Shown here piece after piece: positions 22,797 through 36,699 of a DNA stretch of 64,000 nucleotides. The first letter of the stretch is position 1, and each line of letters opens with the position of its first letter. Source of the stretch: Dryomyza anilis (Eukaryota; Arthropoda; Insecta; Diptera; Dryomyzidae). A program made the position numbers and the translations under genes. A model generated the notes under the pieces. That model was not told where the DNA came from, did no database searches, and worked only from the letters and a program-made list of their open reading frames with translations. The stretch is from positions 23,722,617 through 23,786,616 of the forward strand of contig OX638132.1 of assembly GCA_951804985.1 (NCBI GenBank), given 5' to 3'.

Positions 22797-24187
22797 AGTT
22801 AAAATAAATGATTTCTGCACACATTTTAGGGGGGTGATACTGTGAGTAATTGTTTTGATACACTTAATCCTGTGCATTACAACATAATGAGTATGAGTTA
22901 AAACTGTGCGACGAATAAACAGACGAACCTAGAGTTTTCTTATGTATAGAAGATAGAATATTACAGTTCTTTTTACTATTTCATATAGTTTATTAAACAT
23001 TTTTCTTTAACATTCATTTAATTGTAAATATAAATATAGCAAAAAAAAATTCAATTTAATTTTAAACGGTTTCTTCAAAAAGAATTATTTTATAAATGTT
23101 ATAAAATTTGTCTATTTGCAAATAATACTACTTTGTAAATAATAAACTATAAAAACTCACAGACTCAAAACAAATATAAACGAATGGAAGTATAAATAAA
23201 AAAAAATAAAATTTGTACTTTATTTGCATGCCACCCATGCGTAATATTTGTGGTACTCAGAATACATTGAAAAATTAAAGAAGCGCACTTAAATACTAAT
23301 TACTGATTTAAAAAAAAGAATACAATTTATTATCACAGTAATGCACAAAGTGAAGGCAGTTTATTAATGAAGTTGTACGTTTGTGGTCTTAAATATTTCC
23401 ACACAGTTGACCTATTTGTGCAATAAATTGAATGTGTATTAACATTTATTACTTATTTACTACATATGCACATTACACACTGCATTGACTATGCATTAAA
23501 AATCGGCTTAAAAGGACTTAAGTATTTAAAATGTTTAACAAAGTTTAACAAGTGCTTTTTCAAAAAAGATATAAAGATTTTTTTTTTAAATATTGTGTTA
23601 AAAAGATTTATCTTTTGCTTTTTCTGCTACAAAAATAGAGTTTTTTTAATGATTTTATTTAAAATTACCATAACAATTACAAAAAATTGCGTATTTTCTT
23701 TTCGTAGAGTATTTAAAGAATTCAAAAATGTCCATACCTTCGTATTTTTTTACTCTAAAAATGAAATTTCGACATACTACTATTATTTATTTCATTGAGT
23801 ATAATATTTTCAACAGACCAAGGGGCAATAGGGATTTATGACACGTCAAATCGAATTATAAAAATTAATATTTTGAGATTTTACCATTTCGATTTCAATG
23901 AATTTGGGCAAAGAGTATAGATGGCATTGGCCATTTTGTTTAATTTTTCTGACTACTACTCAGAGCCACAGTGGTTCATATTTACAAAAAATGGGTCAAA
24001 ATTTACATTTGTGTAGTTGTTCATATTTAAATATCGCCATTTTTGAAATTCGTGTAATAAATTTTTTGTTGAAATTTTTAATTGTATAAAAAAAGCGCAT
24101 ACAAATTAAAAAAAATATTTATTTTTTAAAAAAGCCTTCGAATGCCATCTTATAATTTGGCATACAAATTTATATTAAATCAACATT
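22797..24187. other. Intergenic AT-rich DNA, no feature seen
   Basis: Unique-looking AT-rich sequence. An open frame at 23466-23798 is dominated by F, K, I and Y from base composition and has no recognisable domain. Confidence 0.5.
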
Positions 24188-24188
24188 T

Positions 24189-24978
24189 TTATACACTATA
24201 CCTATGAGGTACAGGGTATATTAAGTTTCTGCAGATATTGTAACGCCCCTAAGGAGGCGTGTCCGGTATGGAAAAGTATATATATTCTTGATCAGTATCA
24301 CTACCCGACTCCGTTTAGCCATGCCCGTCTGTCTGTCTTGCTGTCTTGCTGTCCGAATACAGAATAACTTGAGAAATACTGATCAGAATGCGATGAAATT
24401 TTGTCTCAATATATTTTAGCCAAAAGTAGGCACTGAGTTTGAAAATGAGCCAAATCGGTCAACGGACACGCCCACCTCCCATACAAGTCACTTTTATATA
24501 ACTCTTTCGGAACTAATAACTCGAAAAGTATTCAAGGTATAGTTATAAAATTTAAAAGATATTGTTAGAATTCACCTATAAATATGTGGTCCAAAAATGG
24601 GCTTGAACCAACCAAATTTTTTTTTCATTATTTCCAGGGTTTTCATTGTGGAAAATTGAACCGTAAATTATTAAAATCAAATCTATGAAATATTAGCCTT
24701 ATAAAATTTTGAATATAGGCGTGGTCTGCCCAATTATATTTGTCTATTTTTTTTTATTAGTTTTTTTTATACTTTTATATCAATTTTTTAAATTATGGGG
24801 ATATATGACGTAAATTTCGGATATGTGAATAATATTCTGAGGGTGGGGAGGTTCATCATAAAGGTATGCAATTAAATATCCCACATTAATATCTCCACCA
24901 AAGGTGTAGGGTATTCATAGCCGGGCCCGACCGACTATAAAAGTTCGTCCCATGTGAACTTACTTTCCCAACTCGTTT
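24189..24978 (+). mobile_element. mini-me-type repeat, subtype 1, copy 2
   Basis: Starts ATACACTATACCTATGAGG (decayed terminal hairpin), then the conserved core with (TA)n and a short GTCT run at about 24320-24350, the block ending GGAACTAATAACTCG, and the end …TTCCCAACTCGTTTT. Nearly full length; the short GTCT run contrasts with long runs in other copies. Confidence 0.85.
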
Positions 24979-27048
24979 TATTTAGCATTCCAAAAAGTGT
25001 ACCCCCAAAAAAAAAACAAACTTCAATTTTCTTGAAAGTTAGATAACGAAATTCTTAGATAGAATTGTAGTAATGTGTAGATATGAGAATTGCAACCGAG
25101 ATCGAATGAATTTCACTACATTTCGAAACATTCTTAAAGCGATATCAAATCGAATGGTGCACTGGGATATAACAATTTCAATTTCATAAATAAAAGTAGG
25201 GATATTCCATTTTAAATCAACGAACGGATTTCCCCTACCTTCTTAGAAATAATTTAAATTTGGTACAATTGCAGTACCTTACTAAACAAAGATAATTTTT
25301 AAATTTTGAACATCTAGCTTATACGGTTCCCGAAATGTGGCGGCCTAAAAAGTAAAAAAATAAGTAAAAACTCACAAAGGTGGGTTAACTTAATTCCATT
25401 TATCTGAAAAACTAATTTATGTACAAAATCAATTGAGGTATCATTAGAAGGACATAAAATTGTTCTTTTATAAAGCATATAACATATATTTTTTTTGTAT
25501 CCAAATGTTAAAAGTCATTATCACATGATTTTTTTTATAGAAATATTTTTCTCAAAAACCCATATTTTTTAAAATTAAAAAAAAAAAAAGTTTATGCTGA
25601 TTTTTTTTCTTAAAATTATTGTTTAATTTCATAGTTTAGGTTTCTAAGTTGAAGAAAAAAATGTGAAATGAAACAAAAATTTTCAATATTATTAGAATAT
25701 TGTCTATGAAAAAAAATTAGTAATTTTGATCGCTATTTATAACTATGCTCTGCATACTAATAAATTATTTTCTTATTTATCAAATTTTGTTCTCTTTTTG
25801 TTGAGTACGATGATATATTTGAACGACTAAAATTTTAAAATAACTATGAAAAGAAACAGAGTATATAAAGCAAAACCTCGTTTTTAATTTAATCTATTTA
25901 AAGAATTATTGTAAAATACAGAGGCCGCTTTAAATTTGTATGCTGGAGCGCCAAAAATTTCATTAAATCATAATTTGAAAATTTGTAAAATATTTTATGT
26001 TTTTCATATTTTACACAGATTTTAAATGAATTATTGTTAAAAATAAATATTTCAAAATCAACTCGACATTATTTGCCAAATGAAAACATGTCACAAAATG
26101 AAAACAATGTGATTTTTTTGAAATATTTATTTAAATTATTTCTTTAAGTATTTTATTCTTAATGTAAAATTGGATTACATAAATATGTTGCATTTAATGC
26201 GAACACAATTATAAAAGCTATTTTATGGAGTAAATTTTAATGCTAAAAGTGAAATTTTATTTGAAGTATTTTGAATTGTCTTGTTGAAATTTCAATTAAA
26301 TTTTAAATACTTTATTTAAAATATTATATCTCATTTAATTTAAAAAAAGTCCAAGCTTTGCATTGAGACTTAAGTATTACTTATATTTTTGAATTTGTCT
26401 GCTTTTTGCTGATATTTATGAAATTCAAATTTTAGATAATATTTCACAATTTGCAATCAATAAAATCAGTATCAATTATCAATCAACAAACAATTATTAT
26501 ACAAATATTTTAAAGTGATATTGTGAATTAGTAAATTTTACAATTTTCCACACATTACTTTCAACGCAGTAAGGTGAAATGTTCATTAAAATTAAATTAT
26601 TCCACATATTGCACAACTTTTGCCTTACACATGTCCGGCTACAGATATTGATGCAACCGCAGCCTTTTACAAAAATACAAAATCATAAATTAAATCAGCT
26701 GCCTCTGCACCTGCATCAGTTACATTTTGTTGTTACTGCCAGGTAGACAAAGTACTCCAAACTATTAAGAATATTTCTCTGAATAAGTTTTAATTTATAC
26801 AATAATGGTTTTGCAAATGTAAATTTAGATTTTTATATTGTTCCCTAATTTTGGATGAAAAGTATATTAGTGATATAAAATAGCAAACATAGGCCTCAAT
26901 TTACCGAAGTAGAAAAACACAAAATATCATTTCTTCTACAATTTTTTTTAATTGGACGGAATATATTTTACCGGTTTTCAACAGAAAAAATCTCACATTT
27001 ACATATAATCAAATTCAGTTTTATTCAGTAGAACAATTTTGCATAATA
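24979..27048. other. Intergenic AT-rich DNA, no gene seen
   Basis: AT-rich with many homopolymer runs. 26600-26770 is richer in G and C and could be a small conserved or older unique segment; nothing was identified in it. Confidence 0.5.
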
Positions 27049-27049
27049 G

Positions 27050-27746
27050 ATCATAAAATTCATAAAATTCATAAAATTCATAAAATTCATAAAATTCATA
27101 AAATTCATAAAATTCATAAAATTCATAAAATTCATAAAATTCATAAAATTCATAAAATTCATAAAATTCATAAAATTTATAAAATTCATAAAATTCATAA
27201 AATTCATAAAATTCATAAAATTAATAAAATTCATAAAATTCATAAACTTCATAAAATTCATAAAATTCATAAAATTCATAAAATTCATAAAATTCATAAA
27301 ATTCATAAAATTCATAAAATTCATAAAATTCATAAAATTCATAAAATTCATTAAATTCATAATATTCATAAAATTCATAAAATTCATAAAATTCATAAAG
27401 TTCATAAAATTCATAAAATTCATAAAATTCAAAAATTCATAAAATTCATAAAATTCATAAAATTCATAAAATTCATAAAATTCATAAAATTCATAAAATT
27501 CATAAAATTCATAAAATTCATAAAATTCATAAAATTCATAAAATTCATAAAATTCATAAAATTCATAAAATTCATAAAATTCATAAAATTCATAAAATTC
27601 ATAAAATTCATAAAATTCATAAAATTCATAAAATTCATAAAATTCATAAAATTCATAAAATTCATAAAATTCATAAAATTCATAAAATTCATAAAATTCA
27701 TAAAATTCATAAAATTCATAAAATTTATAAAATTCATAAAACTCAT
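27050..27746 (+). repeat. 9-bp satellite (ATAAAATTC)n, about 77 copies
   Basis: Period-9 array with scattered single-base variants and one phase slip near 27430 (TTCAAAAATTC). Because 9 is a multiple of 3 the minus strand reads as an endless MNF repeat, a false open frame. Confidence 0.96.
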
Positions 27747-27955
27747 TGTTCGATGCTCAGAATATAAATGTACTTATCTGTTTCCTTGCGAAAAAATGGA
27801 TAAGGCGAATATCTTAATTTTTTTAGATTTATTTTATACAAATTTTATTCAAACTTTTTCAATTCAAACAATTCAAAATTCTGAGGGAAAAAAAAATATT
27901 GAAACAAAACTCAAAATTCAAAAAATTAATTTATACAAAGTGCAATTTATACAAA
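27747..27955. other. Junction between satellite and BEL/Pao remnant
   Basis: AT-rich unique sequence between the 9-bp array and the 3' end of the pol remnant. It may include decayed untranslated or LTR sequence; no LTR ends recognised. Confidence 0.4.
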
Positions 27956-30206
27956 TCAGTCAACAGCCTGCGCCCTTGAACGCTCTGCTTCAACATCATG
28001 TGGTATAAGTAGACACAATTTTTGTACAGGTCGTTTGATATAACTCGAGTTTATTGATTTTCCACTCGTTCTGATACTAACATTTCGAACGAGACCATCT
28101 GTTCCCGGAAAAATCTCAATAACTCGTCCAGTCTTCCATAATGTTGGTGGGGTATTCTCATCGCAAATGACAACTAAATCACCGGGTGACAAATTTCGTT
28201 GTGCTGTTCTCCATTTCGTTCTTTGCTGTAACTCATGAATATAGTCTTGAGACCAAGCCTTCCATATTAACTGGCTTTTTTTCTGCACCCTTTGTGCCAA
28301 CTTTAAGCAATTATCGGGATTATCTTGAACATTTGCTCCGAACGGCTGCACAATACACTCTCCGAGGAAAAGGTGTGCTGGGGTAAGAAACTCTAAAGAA
28401 TTAGGATCATCAGATAATGCTGCAAGTGGGCGTAAATTCATCACAGCGCTTGTTTGCGCTAATACTGTTCTAAATGCACTGTTAGTAAACTTTTCTTTGC
28501 CGATGACTCTCCTCAGATGATATTTCATTGATTTAATAGTAGCTTCCCACAGACCACCCTGATGTGGGTTATAAACTGCCATTCTGTTCCGTATCTTTGC
28601 AGTTTCTCAGCCATATCAAACTTATTCCAGCTTCTAAGCATACGTGCAAGTTCCACCTCTGCTCCAACAAAATTTTTTCCATTATCACTCCAAAGTCTCG
28701 TGCAGGCACCTCTAATACTGGTAAAACGTAAAAATGCCTGAATAAACTCCGTCGTTGTCAAATCTTCCACCAATTCCAAATGAACGGCTTTTGTCACCAT
28801 ACAGACAAAAACCGCTACATACTTCTGCTCGAATATTGTTGATCGACAGCCACGTATTTTCACTTCAAAAGGACCAGCATAATCAACTCCAGAATGACGG
28901 AAAGCCCTACATGGAACCACTCTATCTGCTGGCAAATCACACATCATCTGCTGTACACTTCTTTTCTGATGACGAATGCATATAATGCAACGGGAATTAT
29001 TAGTATGTATGAGGCGTCGCAAATTTGTAATCCAAAATTTTTGACGTAACAATGCAGACATCTGACGACATCCTCCGTGTAACGTTCTTATATGTGCCTG
29101 AATAATAAATCGACTGTTCCCGACGTACCCAGAATTTCAGGGCTTCATCTACCTCTTTATTGCAAGCGGTCCCTTATTCCGTCTGTCTTCATGCTCTCGA
29201 CAATTAGAAATGAAGCGATTAATCCAGGCTGTTACACGAAATAATGTATGAGCATCTGAAGACCTCATCAGCAAATCAACATCGCGTGATTTTAGTCCTA
29301 CGGCGCACACTAAATTCATCCGCTCCAAACGTCGTTTTGCAACATTGGAAATATTATCATCGTTTGTTTTTGTCTCTGCTTCAATTTCTTTAGCCAGATG
29401 CGGCGTTATGTTTTCTATTACACTTGGCCAATGTTCATAAGATCTTGCTAGCCATATCGGTCCCTTCCACCAGAAACGTGCGTACTGTAGTTCTGCAGGC
29501 GTCATTCCTCGACTGAGCATATCAGCTGGATTATCAGCAGATGGTACGTGTCGCCAAACACTGTCAGTTGTTAGCCGCTTAATTTTTTGAACTCAATTAT
29601 TTACGAAAGTTTTCAGGTTTGATGAATCCTTGACTAACCATGCCAAAACAATCGATGAGTCTGTCCAAAGAGTCGTTTTTACAGTCTCATTTCCGGTGGA
29701 TCGTTTGAATGAATCCATTAATTCACTCAGTAAATGAGCGGCGCATAACTCTAACCGGGGAATAGTAATCATCTTCACTGGAGCTACTCGACTTTTTGCA
29801 GCAATCAAAAAACATTCAATAGAGCTAGCTGATTCTATGCGACTATACAGAGCAGCTCCATATGCCGATTCAGATGCATCAGAGAATCCATGCAGAGAAA
29901 AAATATAAGTTTTACTAATTCCTATCCATCGTGGAATTGTAATTTCTTGAATAATTTGCAGCTGCTCCCGAAACTGCTCCCATTCGCGATATAATAAATC
30001 GGGAACTTTTTGATCCCAACCTACTCCAGTACGCCATAATTTCTGCATCAGGATTTTTGCCACAATCACGACAGGTCCGAGGTATCCATTTGGATCAAAA
30101 ATTTGCGCAATATGACTGAGTAAGCGTCTTTTTGTAGTTTCCTTTAAATTCATCTGTCTTAGGCAACCATCGTAATCCAAGCACAGTAGTATCAGCAAGT
30201 TCACCA
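27956..30206 (-). pseudogene. BEL/Pao retrotransposon pol fragment (connection/RNase H region to integrase), broken
   Basis: Minus-strand remnant in order. 30206-30150: the TTVLGLRWLPKTDE motif typical of Pao. 30140-29593: a Pao-specific region (RRLLSHIAQIFDPNGYLGPV…) and RNase H-like segment (HGFSDASESAYGAALYSR, LWTDSSIVLAWL). 29520-29149: the PADMLSRG connection. 29061-28525: integrase with the first two acidic positions in VDYAGPFE and LWSDNGKNFVGAE. 28582-27956: the third acidic position in HQGGLWEATIKSMKY, then a DUF5641-type C-terminal domain. Breaks: a frameshift near 30150, an in-frame TGA at 29593-29595, frame changes near 29150 and 29060, and a frameshift near 28570. Gag, protease and most of the RT are absent, and no LTR is visible. 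Dead copy. Confidence 0.93.
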
Positions 30207-30332
30207 AGTAATTCATAAAATTCATAAAATTCATAAAATTCATAAAATTCATAAAATTCAAAAAATTCATAAAATTCATAAAATTCATAGAAGTCATAAA
30301 AATCATAAAATTCATAAAATTGAGAAAATTCA
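30207..30332 (+). repeat. Short 9-bp satellite block abutting the Pao fragment
   Basis: About 13 units of ATAAAATTC with several variants. It begins exactly where recognisable Pao coding sequence stops, and has the same unit and orientation as 27050-27746. Confidence 0.92.
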
Positions 30333-31855
30333 AAATTTACCTTTTAATCGTGCTATATCCGATAAGGATGTTTTTGGTACTAAACGACGCAAAATATGAA
30401 AATCTAATAAATGTTATCAAAAACTAAATTTCGAAAAGAGGTGTACCCTGTTGACCCTCATTTCACCAAACCCTTTATTTTTTTTTTTAAGTAAAAAGTT
30501 ATTTTATAAAAGTCAAGCATAAACATATTTTAAAACTTATTCCATAAATAGGCACTGCACCAACTACGGTTGATTAATTGAATGTTTGTCCAGTGCATGC
30601 CTCACTAAATACAACCTTGTGTGGTTTGACAATTTGACAGTTTTCTCACAGTGGTAAAAACAATATAAGCTCCGGTCTGTGATGGTAATTAATGCATTTT
30701 TCGCATTGTAAATTGATTAACAATATTTTAATAAATACATATTAAAGGACATACATAAAATGACACAAGTATTGGAGTTGTTTTCGCAGCAGCTCAAATA
30801 AATGACTTGGAAAATGGTGAACTATAAGTACTGCGGTACTACAGTTTTTTGGGTATGGGTGGCAGTGCAGCATTCTGCGTAAATTAATTATTACTTTTTT
30901 TTACATTTTTGCATGACTTTCTGTATGTTTTGAGTGTGTATGAGAAATAACAACGAATACTGTAAATAATAACATGTAAAGCAAATACTCTTTTGGATAG
31001 CGTCAAAAGATGAAATTTTTTTTATAAGCTGCTATTATTTACAGCGATTTCCGGGAATGCATATTTATTCAATATGCGAAAAATAAAAACTAATTAAATG
31101 TAAAAATAATTAAAAATATAAATGTGTTAATTGAATGTAATAAAAAAACTGATAAGTTTTAAACTTAATAAAAAGCGTTTTACTTATTAAATAAAAAAAT
31201 AAAATAATATTTAAATGTCGACTTACACATTATATAACTGACTTTACAATAAGAGTTAAATAATATTGTATGTAAGAAGAAGTATAAAAAAATACTAAAA
31301 ACTAAAAAAACACGCTACAAAAATTTAATAAGTCTTTAAATGTTGAAATGAATAATTTTAAGTCAAATAATAATAAAAAATATTCCAAAAAATATTCTGT
31401 AAATAAAATAAGTTAAGTTTGTATTTAGTTTACTTTAGTCAAAAATAAAAAAAATAAAAAAGTTAGCTAATGATCTGTACATAGTACATATTATCACGCT
31501 AAAGTAAGATATAGTGAATTTGTATATTTCATGTTCTCATGTGTATTAATGTCTGATGACTAAAAATTTTAAATAAATTTAAGTGATATGTAAAATATAA
31601 TCAAGCACATAAAGAATATTAGTATTAAGTGATGGAAATCAATAACTGTATTAATTTAAGACTTACATAATTGTAATAAAAAAAAAACTATTTATTTAAT
31701 TATTATTCATTTAATGATAGAAAATTAAAAATAAAGAAAATTTATGTTGAAACTGTGTTGTTTAATTTAAAAATATTTTAAATATTTTTTTTTCTGTCGA
31801 TAAATTTTTCTGACAATTCTTTAAAAACTTTTCATATTTCATAAAAAAATTAAGT
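30333..31855. other. Intergenic AT-rich DNA, no feature seen
   Basis: AT-rich unique-looking sequence between satellite blocks; no gene or repeat family recognised. Confidence 0.5.
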
Positions 31856-31856
31856 T

Positions 31857-33216
31857 TATGAATTTTATGAATTTTATGAATTTTATGAATTTTATGAATT
31901 TTATGAATTTTATGAATTTTATGAATTTTATGTATTTTATGAATTTTATGAATTTTATGAATTTTATGAATTTTATGTATTTTATGAGTTTTATGACTTT
32001 TATGAATTTATGAATTTTATGAATTTTATGAATTTTATGAATTTTATGAATTTTATGAATTTTATGAATTTTATGAATTTAATGAATTTTATGAATTTTA
32101 TGAATTTTATGAATTTTATGAATTTTATGAATTTGATGAATTTTATGAATTTTATGAATTTTATGAATTTTATGAATTTTATGAATTTTATGAATTTTAT
32201 GAATTTTATGAATTTTAAGAATTTTATGAATTTTATGAATTTTATGAATTTTATGAATTTTATGAATTTTATGAATTTTATGAATTTTATGAATTTTATG
32301 AATTTTATGAATTTTATGAATTTTATGAATTTTATGAATTTTATGAATTTTATGAATTTTATTAATTTTATAAATTTTATGAATCTTATGATTTTTTTTT
32401 TGAATTTTATGAATTTTATGAATTTTGTGAATTTTATGAATTTTATGAATTTTATGAATTTTATGAATTTTATGAATTTTATGAATTTTATGAATTTTAT
32501 GAATTTTATGAATTTTATGAATTTTATGAATTTTATGAATTTTATGAATTTTATGAATTTTATGAATTTTATGAATTTTATGAATTTTATGAATTTTATG
32601 AATTTTATCAATTTTATGAATTTTATGAATTTTATGAATTTTATGAATTTTATGAATTTTATGAATTTTATGAATTTTATGAATTATATGAATTTTATGA
32701 ATTTTCTGAATCTTATGAATTTTTTTTTGAATTTTATGTATTTTATGAATTGTATGAATTTTATGAATTTTATGAATTTTATGAATTTTATGAATTTTAT
32801 AAATTTTATGAAATTTATGAATTTTATGAATTTTATGAATTTTATGAATTTTATGAATTTTATGAATTTTATGAATTATATGAATTTTATGAATTTTATG
32901 AATTTTATGAATTTTATGAATTTTATGAATTTTATGAATTTTATGAATTTTATGAATTTTATGAATTTTATGAATTTTATGAATTTTATGAATTTTATGA
33001 ATTTTATGAATTTTATGAATTTTATGAATTTTATGAATTTTATGAATTTTATGAATTTTATGAATTTTATGAATTTTATGAATTTTATGAATTTTATGAT
33101 TTTTTTGATTTTTATTAATTTTATGAATTTTGTGAATTTTATGAATTTTATGAATTTTATGAATTTGATGAATTTTATGAATTTTATGAATTTTATGAAT
33201 TTTATGAATTTTTATT
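31857..33216 (-). repeat. 9-bp satellite (GAATTTTAT)n, about 150 copies, inverted orientation
   Basis: Reverse complement of the ATAAAATTC array at 27050-27746. It shows more sequence variants and several frame slips (32390-32402, 32720-32730, 33100-33115), so it is more decayed at its centre and edges. Translations rich in MNF, IKF or YEF are artefacts. Confidence 0.96.
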
Positions 33217-35696
33217 ATTTTTTAACGGTTTTTCAAATTTTTTATTTTTTATTTAATCATTGTAATAAAAGTTGCAAGAATTTGTTACTTCGTGCAAGGA
33301 CCAACTGGCTTATTGACTGCTGTCTCATGTTCAGTAGCTGACATTTTGATCCTTTTGGAAGGTCCTTTGCGATTAGGATAAATACATATGTTTGCGATGG
33401 TTGCAACATGCGTTCACAAAAGTAGGAGTATAAGGACGTAAATAACTAATGCTAGCTTAAATGACCAGGGACTGCAGCACCATTAAATAACAACAGAAAT
33501 AATGACAACATAAAATGGTTATTAGTTTCGACTTATAAATGGTTAATTTATAATAATCGCTGTTCTGATTTAATTATAATTTAAATTACATTTTAATTCT
33601 AATTTATTGAGTGTTGGGGCACCTGAGGCCCATGTGTATTTTTCACAATGCTTCGACGTGTACTAAATTTATTATGTTTATTGCTTTATTAAATTTTATT
33701 TATTAAATTGAATTTAATTATTTAGTTTTAGTTCAATAATATGCAATATGGCTAATTTTATTTCATGCTAATATTGTGGTGTTAAATTGAGTATTTTATG
33801 ATGTCGAACGTATCGCTTTCCATAATTTGTTTGTTTTAAATTTTTCATGCGTATTTTATTTAGAGTATTTGCCAGCATCCCAGTTTGCACAATGTGTTAA
33901 GAGCCGACTATATTTGACAATTTATTGCATATTTTAAGGCAATATTTACCAGTTAGTTTTTGTGATGCTGGTTAATTTGGAATTGATTTATTTGCGCTAT
34001 GTGGTTACGAGTGAAATACATGTTTGGCGGGGTTTTAAAACGATTAGCGCACATTTGCATTTTCTACCACATTGCAAAAATATATATTTTTTTGTAGCTT
34101 GGTTTATTTTAATAAATAAATATTTAAAGTTTTTAAAAATTTAAGAAATAACATTAACATCAAAAATAAAATATCAAAATTATGACTAACATCCAATATA
34201 AAGTATAAAAAATTATCAAACAAATATAACTATTATATCCCATATGGGCTTTTCCGGGGGTCCAGATGGGACATTCTTATATACAACTATTTATATCTCA
34301 AAGGAAAATTAATGACTTTACTTTTATGCTAGTAGTATTTAAAACATCTGCAAAAAATTAGAGAATTCTATATCGTTGATCAAACGACATAAATTAAATA
34401 GTGATCGAATATATCGAAAAATACCTGAGATAATGTGCTTTGTTTGAAAATTTACTCTTTATTTCTAAAATGTAGACTTTTTTTCATAATAAATTCCGGA
34501 CAGGACATTTTTTTTTAATTTCTTAAAATACTTTTGGTATAAAATTCATTTTTTGATTTATTGAGAATTATTGAGATTATTTACTTTATTTTTGTACACT
34601 TTGTTCCTCAAGTTTATATATATTTCGTAATAAAATACAGAATAATTCCAGATGTAACGTATACAAATTTTCACTAAGATTTTTTACTAAAAACAATTTA
34701 ATATCTGACAGGATTAACAATCATTATTACGTTTAAATGAGCTCTATTAAATATTTAATTTTTTTTAGTAAAAATTTAAATTTTGGTCGAATAATTCAAA
34801 TTGTTGAATGGAAATTGATTTATGGTAATTTCCTCCAACGCCCTGTGATCGATATTTAATAAAAAGCTGTCTAAAATTCTAAAAAACGTCTATTTAGATT
34901 AAAACAAGTAAATGTTAAATGTGTGATTTAAATTTTTGAGATTCTGTATAAAAATTGCAATGGTCTGATAATTTCATTTAGCCAAACATACAATTTATAA
35001 GAAATTCGTTTATAAGGAACCACATTAAGAGAAATAAGATAACGCAGTTGAAGGAGCAGATAATAAAGAAGACATTGTTAAAGAATACCATAAAATTCAA
35101 TCTTTATTATATACACTTTCATATAGATTTCAATTTTAATTAAAAAATCCCATATTTTAAATATAAAGTTAGTTTATTTTCTAAAAATCAATTATTTGCA
35201 AAATTTTAAAACTGATTTGAAATGCTCCAACATTTGGCAACAAAACTGCATTAAAAGATTAGTGGAATAATGCGAAATTCCTTAACTTTTTTTAACTGAT
35301 AACAATTTACTTTTTTTTATAGGCTAACGTATATTGTTTGATATTTTATTAGTTCTTTAGACTAGTTCCTTTTTTTTTTTGTATTACTAAAACATCTGTT
35401 TATATAACTATCATAAAATAAGACATAAATATTATGTCTGCATTAGAAGTATTCTTAAAATCAAGACGCAGTCAAACATACTTTTTTAATGAAAAAAGTA
35501 CTTTATTTATTTAATATTTAAAAAAAAAATATTTTTTCGAATAAAATTCTTGGACGAATTTATGCACTGAAATACTTTAAATTATTTTAAATAATGTCGT
35601 TTGCATTTAAAAAAAATAATATTGAATTTTCTTCTGCTTTTTCATTATAGGCTCAATGTGCGCCTATGCCGTCATAATCCTAAATTTTATATTTAA
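33217..35696. other. Intergenic AT-rich DNA, no feature seen
   Basis: AT-rich sequence with no recognised repeat or gene. Confidence 0.5.
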
Positions 35697-36281
35697 AACG
35701 AGTTGGGAAAGTTAGGTCACATGGGCCCGACCATGGAATACCCTACACCTTTGGTGGGGATATTAACCCTCAGAATATCATTCATATATCAGAAATTTAC
35801 GTCTTATATCCCCATAATTTAAAAAATACATAAAGTTGAAAAAAAAAATTGAAAAATATAATTGGGCGGACCACGCCTATATTTAAAATTTTGAAAGGCT
35901 AATATTTCATAGATTTGATTTTAATAATTTACGGATCAAATTTCCACCATGAAAACCCGGGAAATAATGGAAAAAAAAAAGTGGGCGGATTACGCCCATT
36001 TTTGGACCACATATTTTTAGGTGAATTCTAACAATATGTTTTAAATTTTATAACTATACCTTGAATACTTTTCGAGTTATTAGTTCCGAAAGAGTTACAT
36101 AAAAGTGACTTGTATGGGAGGTGGGCGTGTCCGTTGACCGATTTAGCTCATTTTCAAACTCAGTTCCTAATTTTGGATAAAATATATTGAGACGAAATTT
36201 CATCGCATTCTGATCAGTATTTCTCAAGTTATTCTGTATTCGGACAGCAAGACAGCAAGACAGCAAGACAACAAGACAGCA

Positions 36282-36333
<52 letters not shown>

Positions 36334-36569
36334 GGACATGGCTAACCGGACTCGGGTAGTGATGCTGATCAAAGTAGTGATGCTGGTAGTGATGGTGACA
36401 GCAAGACATCAATACGGACAGACAGACAGACGGACATGGCTAAACGGACTCGGGTAGTGATGCTGATCAAGAATATATATACTTTTCCATACCGGACACG
36501 CCTCCTAAGGGGCGTTACAATATATGCACAAAGTTAATATACCCTGTACCTCATAGGTGTAGGGTATAA
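35697..36569 (-). mobile_element. mini-me-type repeat, subtype 1, copy 3 (internal duplication)
   Basis: From AACGAGTTGGGAAAGTTAGG at the left to the terminal hairpin ACCCTGTACCT…AGGTGTAGGGT at the right. The CAGA (complement of GTCT) run is long (36280-36332). The core region (GGACATGGCTAA…GTGATGCTGATCAA) occurs twice, at about 36333-36372 and 36432-36471, with a short scrambled GTAGTGATG stretch between. Confidence 0.88.
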
Positions 36570-36699
36570 AGAGACATAATCCCGAATGGGATAAGGAGAC
36601 ACATAATCCCAAACATAGATTTTTATAATAAAGTAAACAAAATAAAAATAATTCTCTCCTATAACAACTTTTCTCTAAGACAATTCTTCTCCGGACTGT

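Noticed and set aside
31999..33341. Long MNF, IKF and YEF repeat proteins, also at 27025-27746
   Set aside because: Products of the 9-bp satellite translated in phase; no start context or non-repetitive domain.
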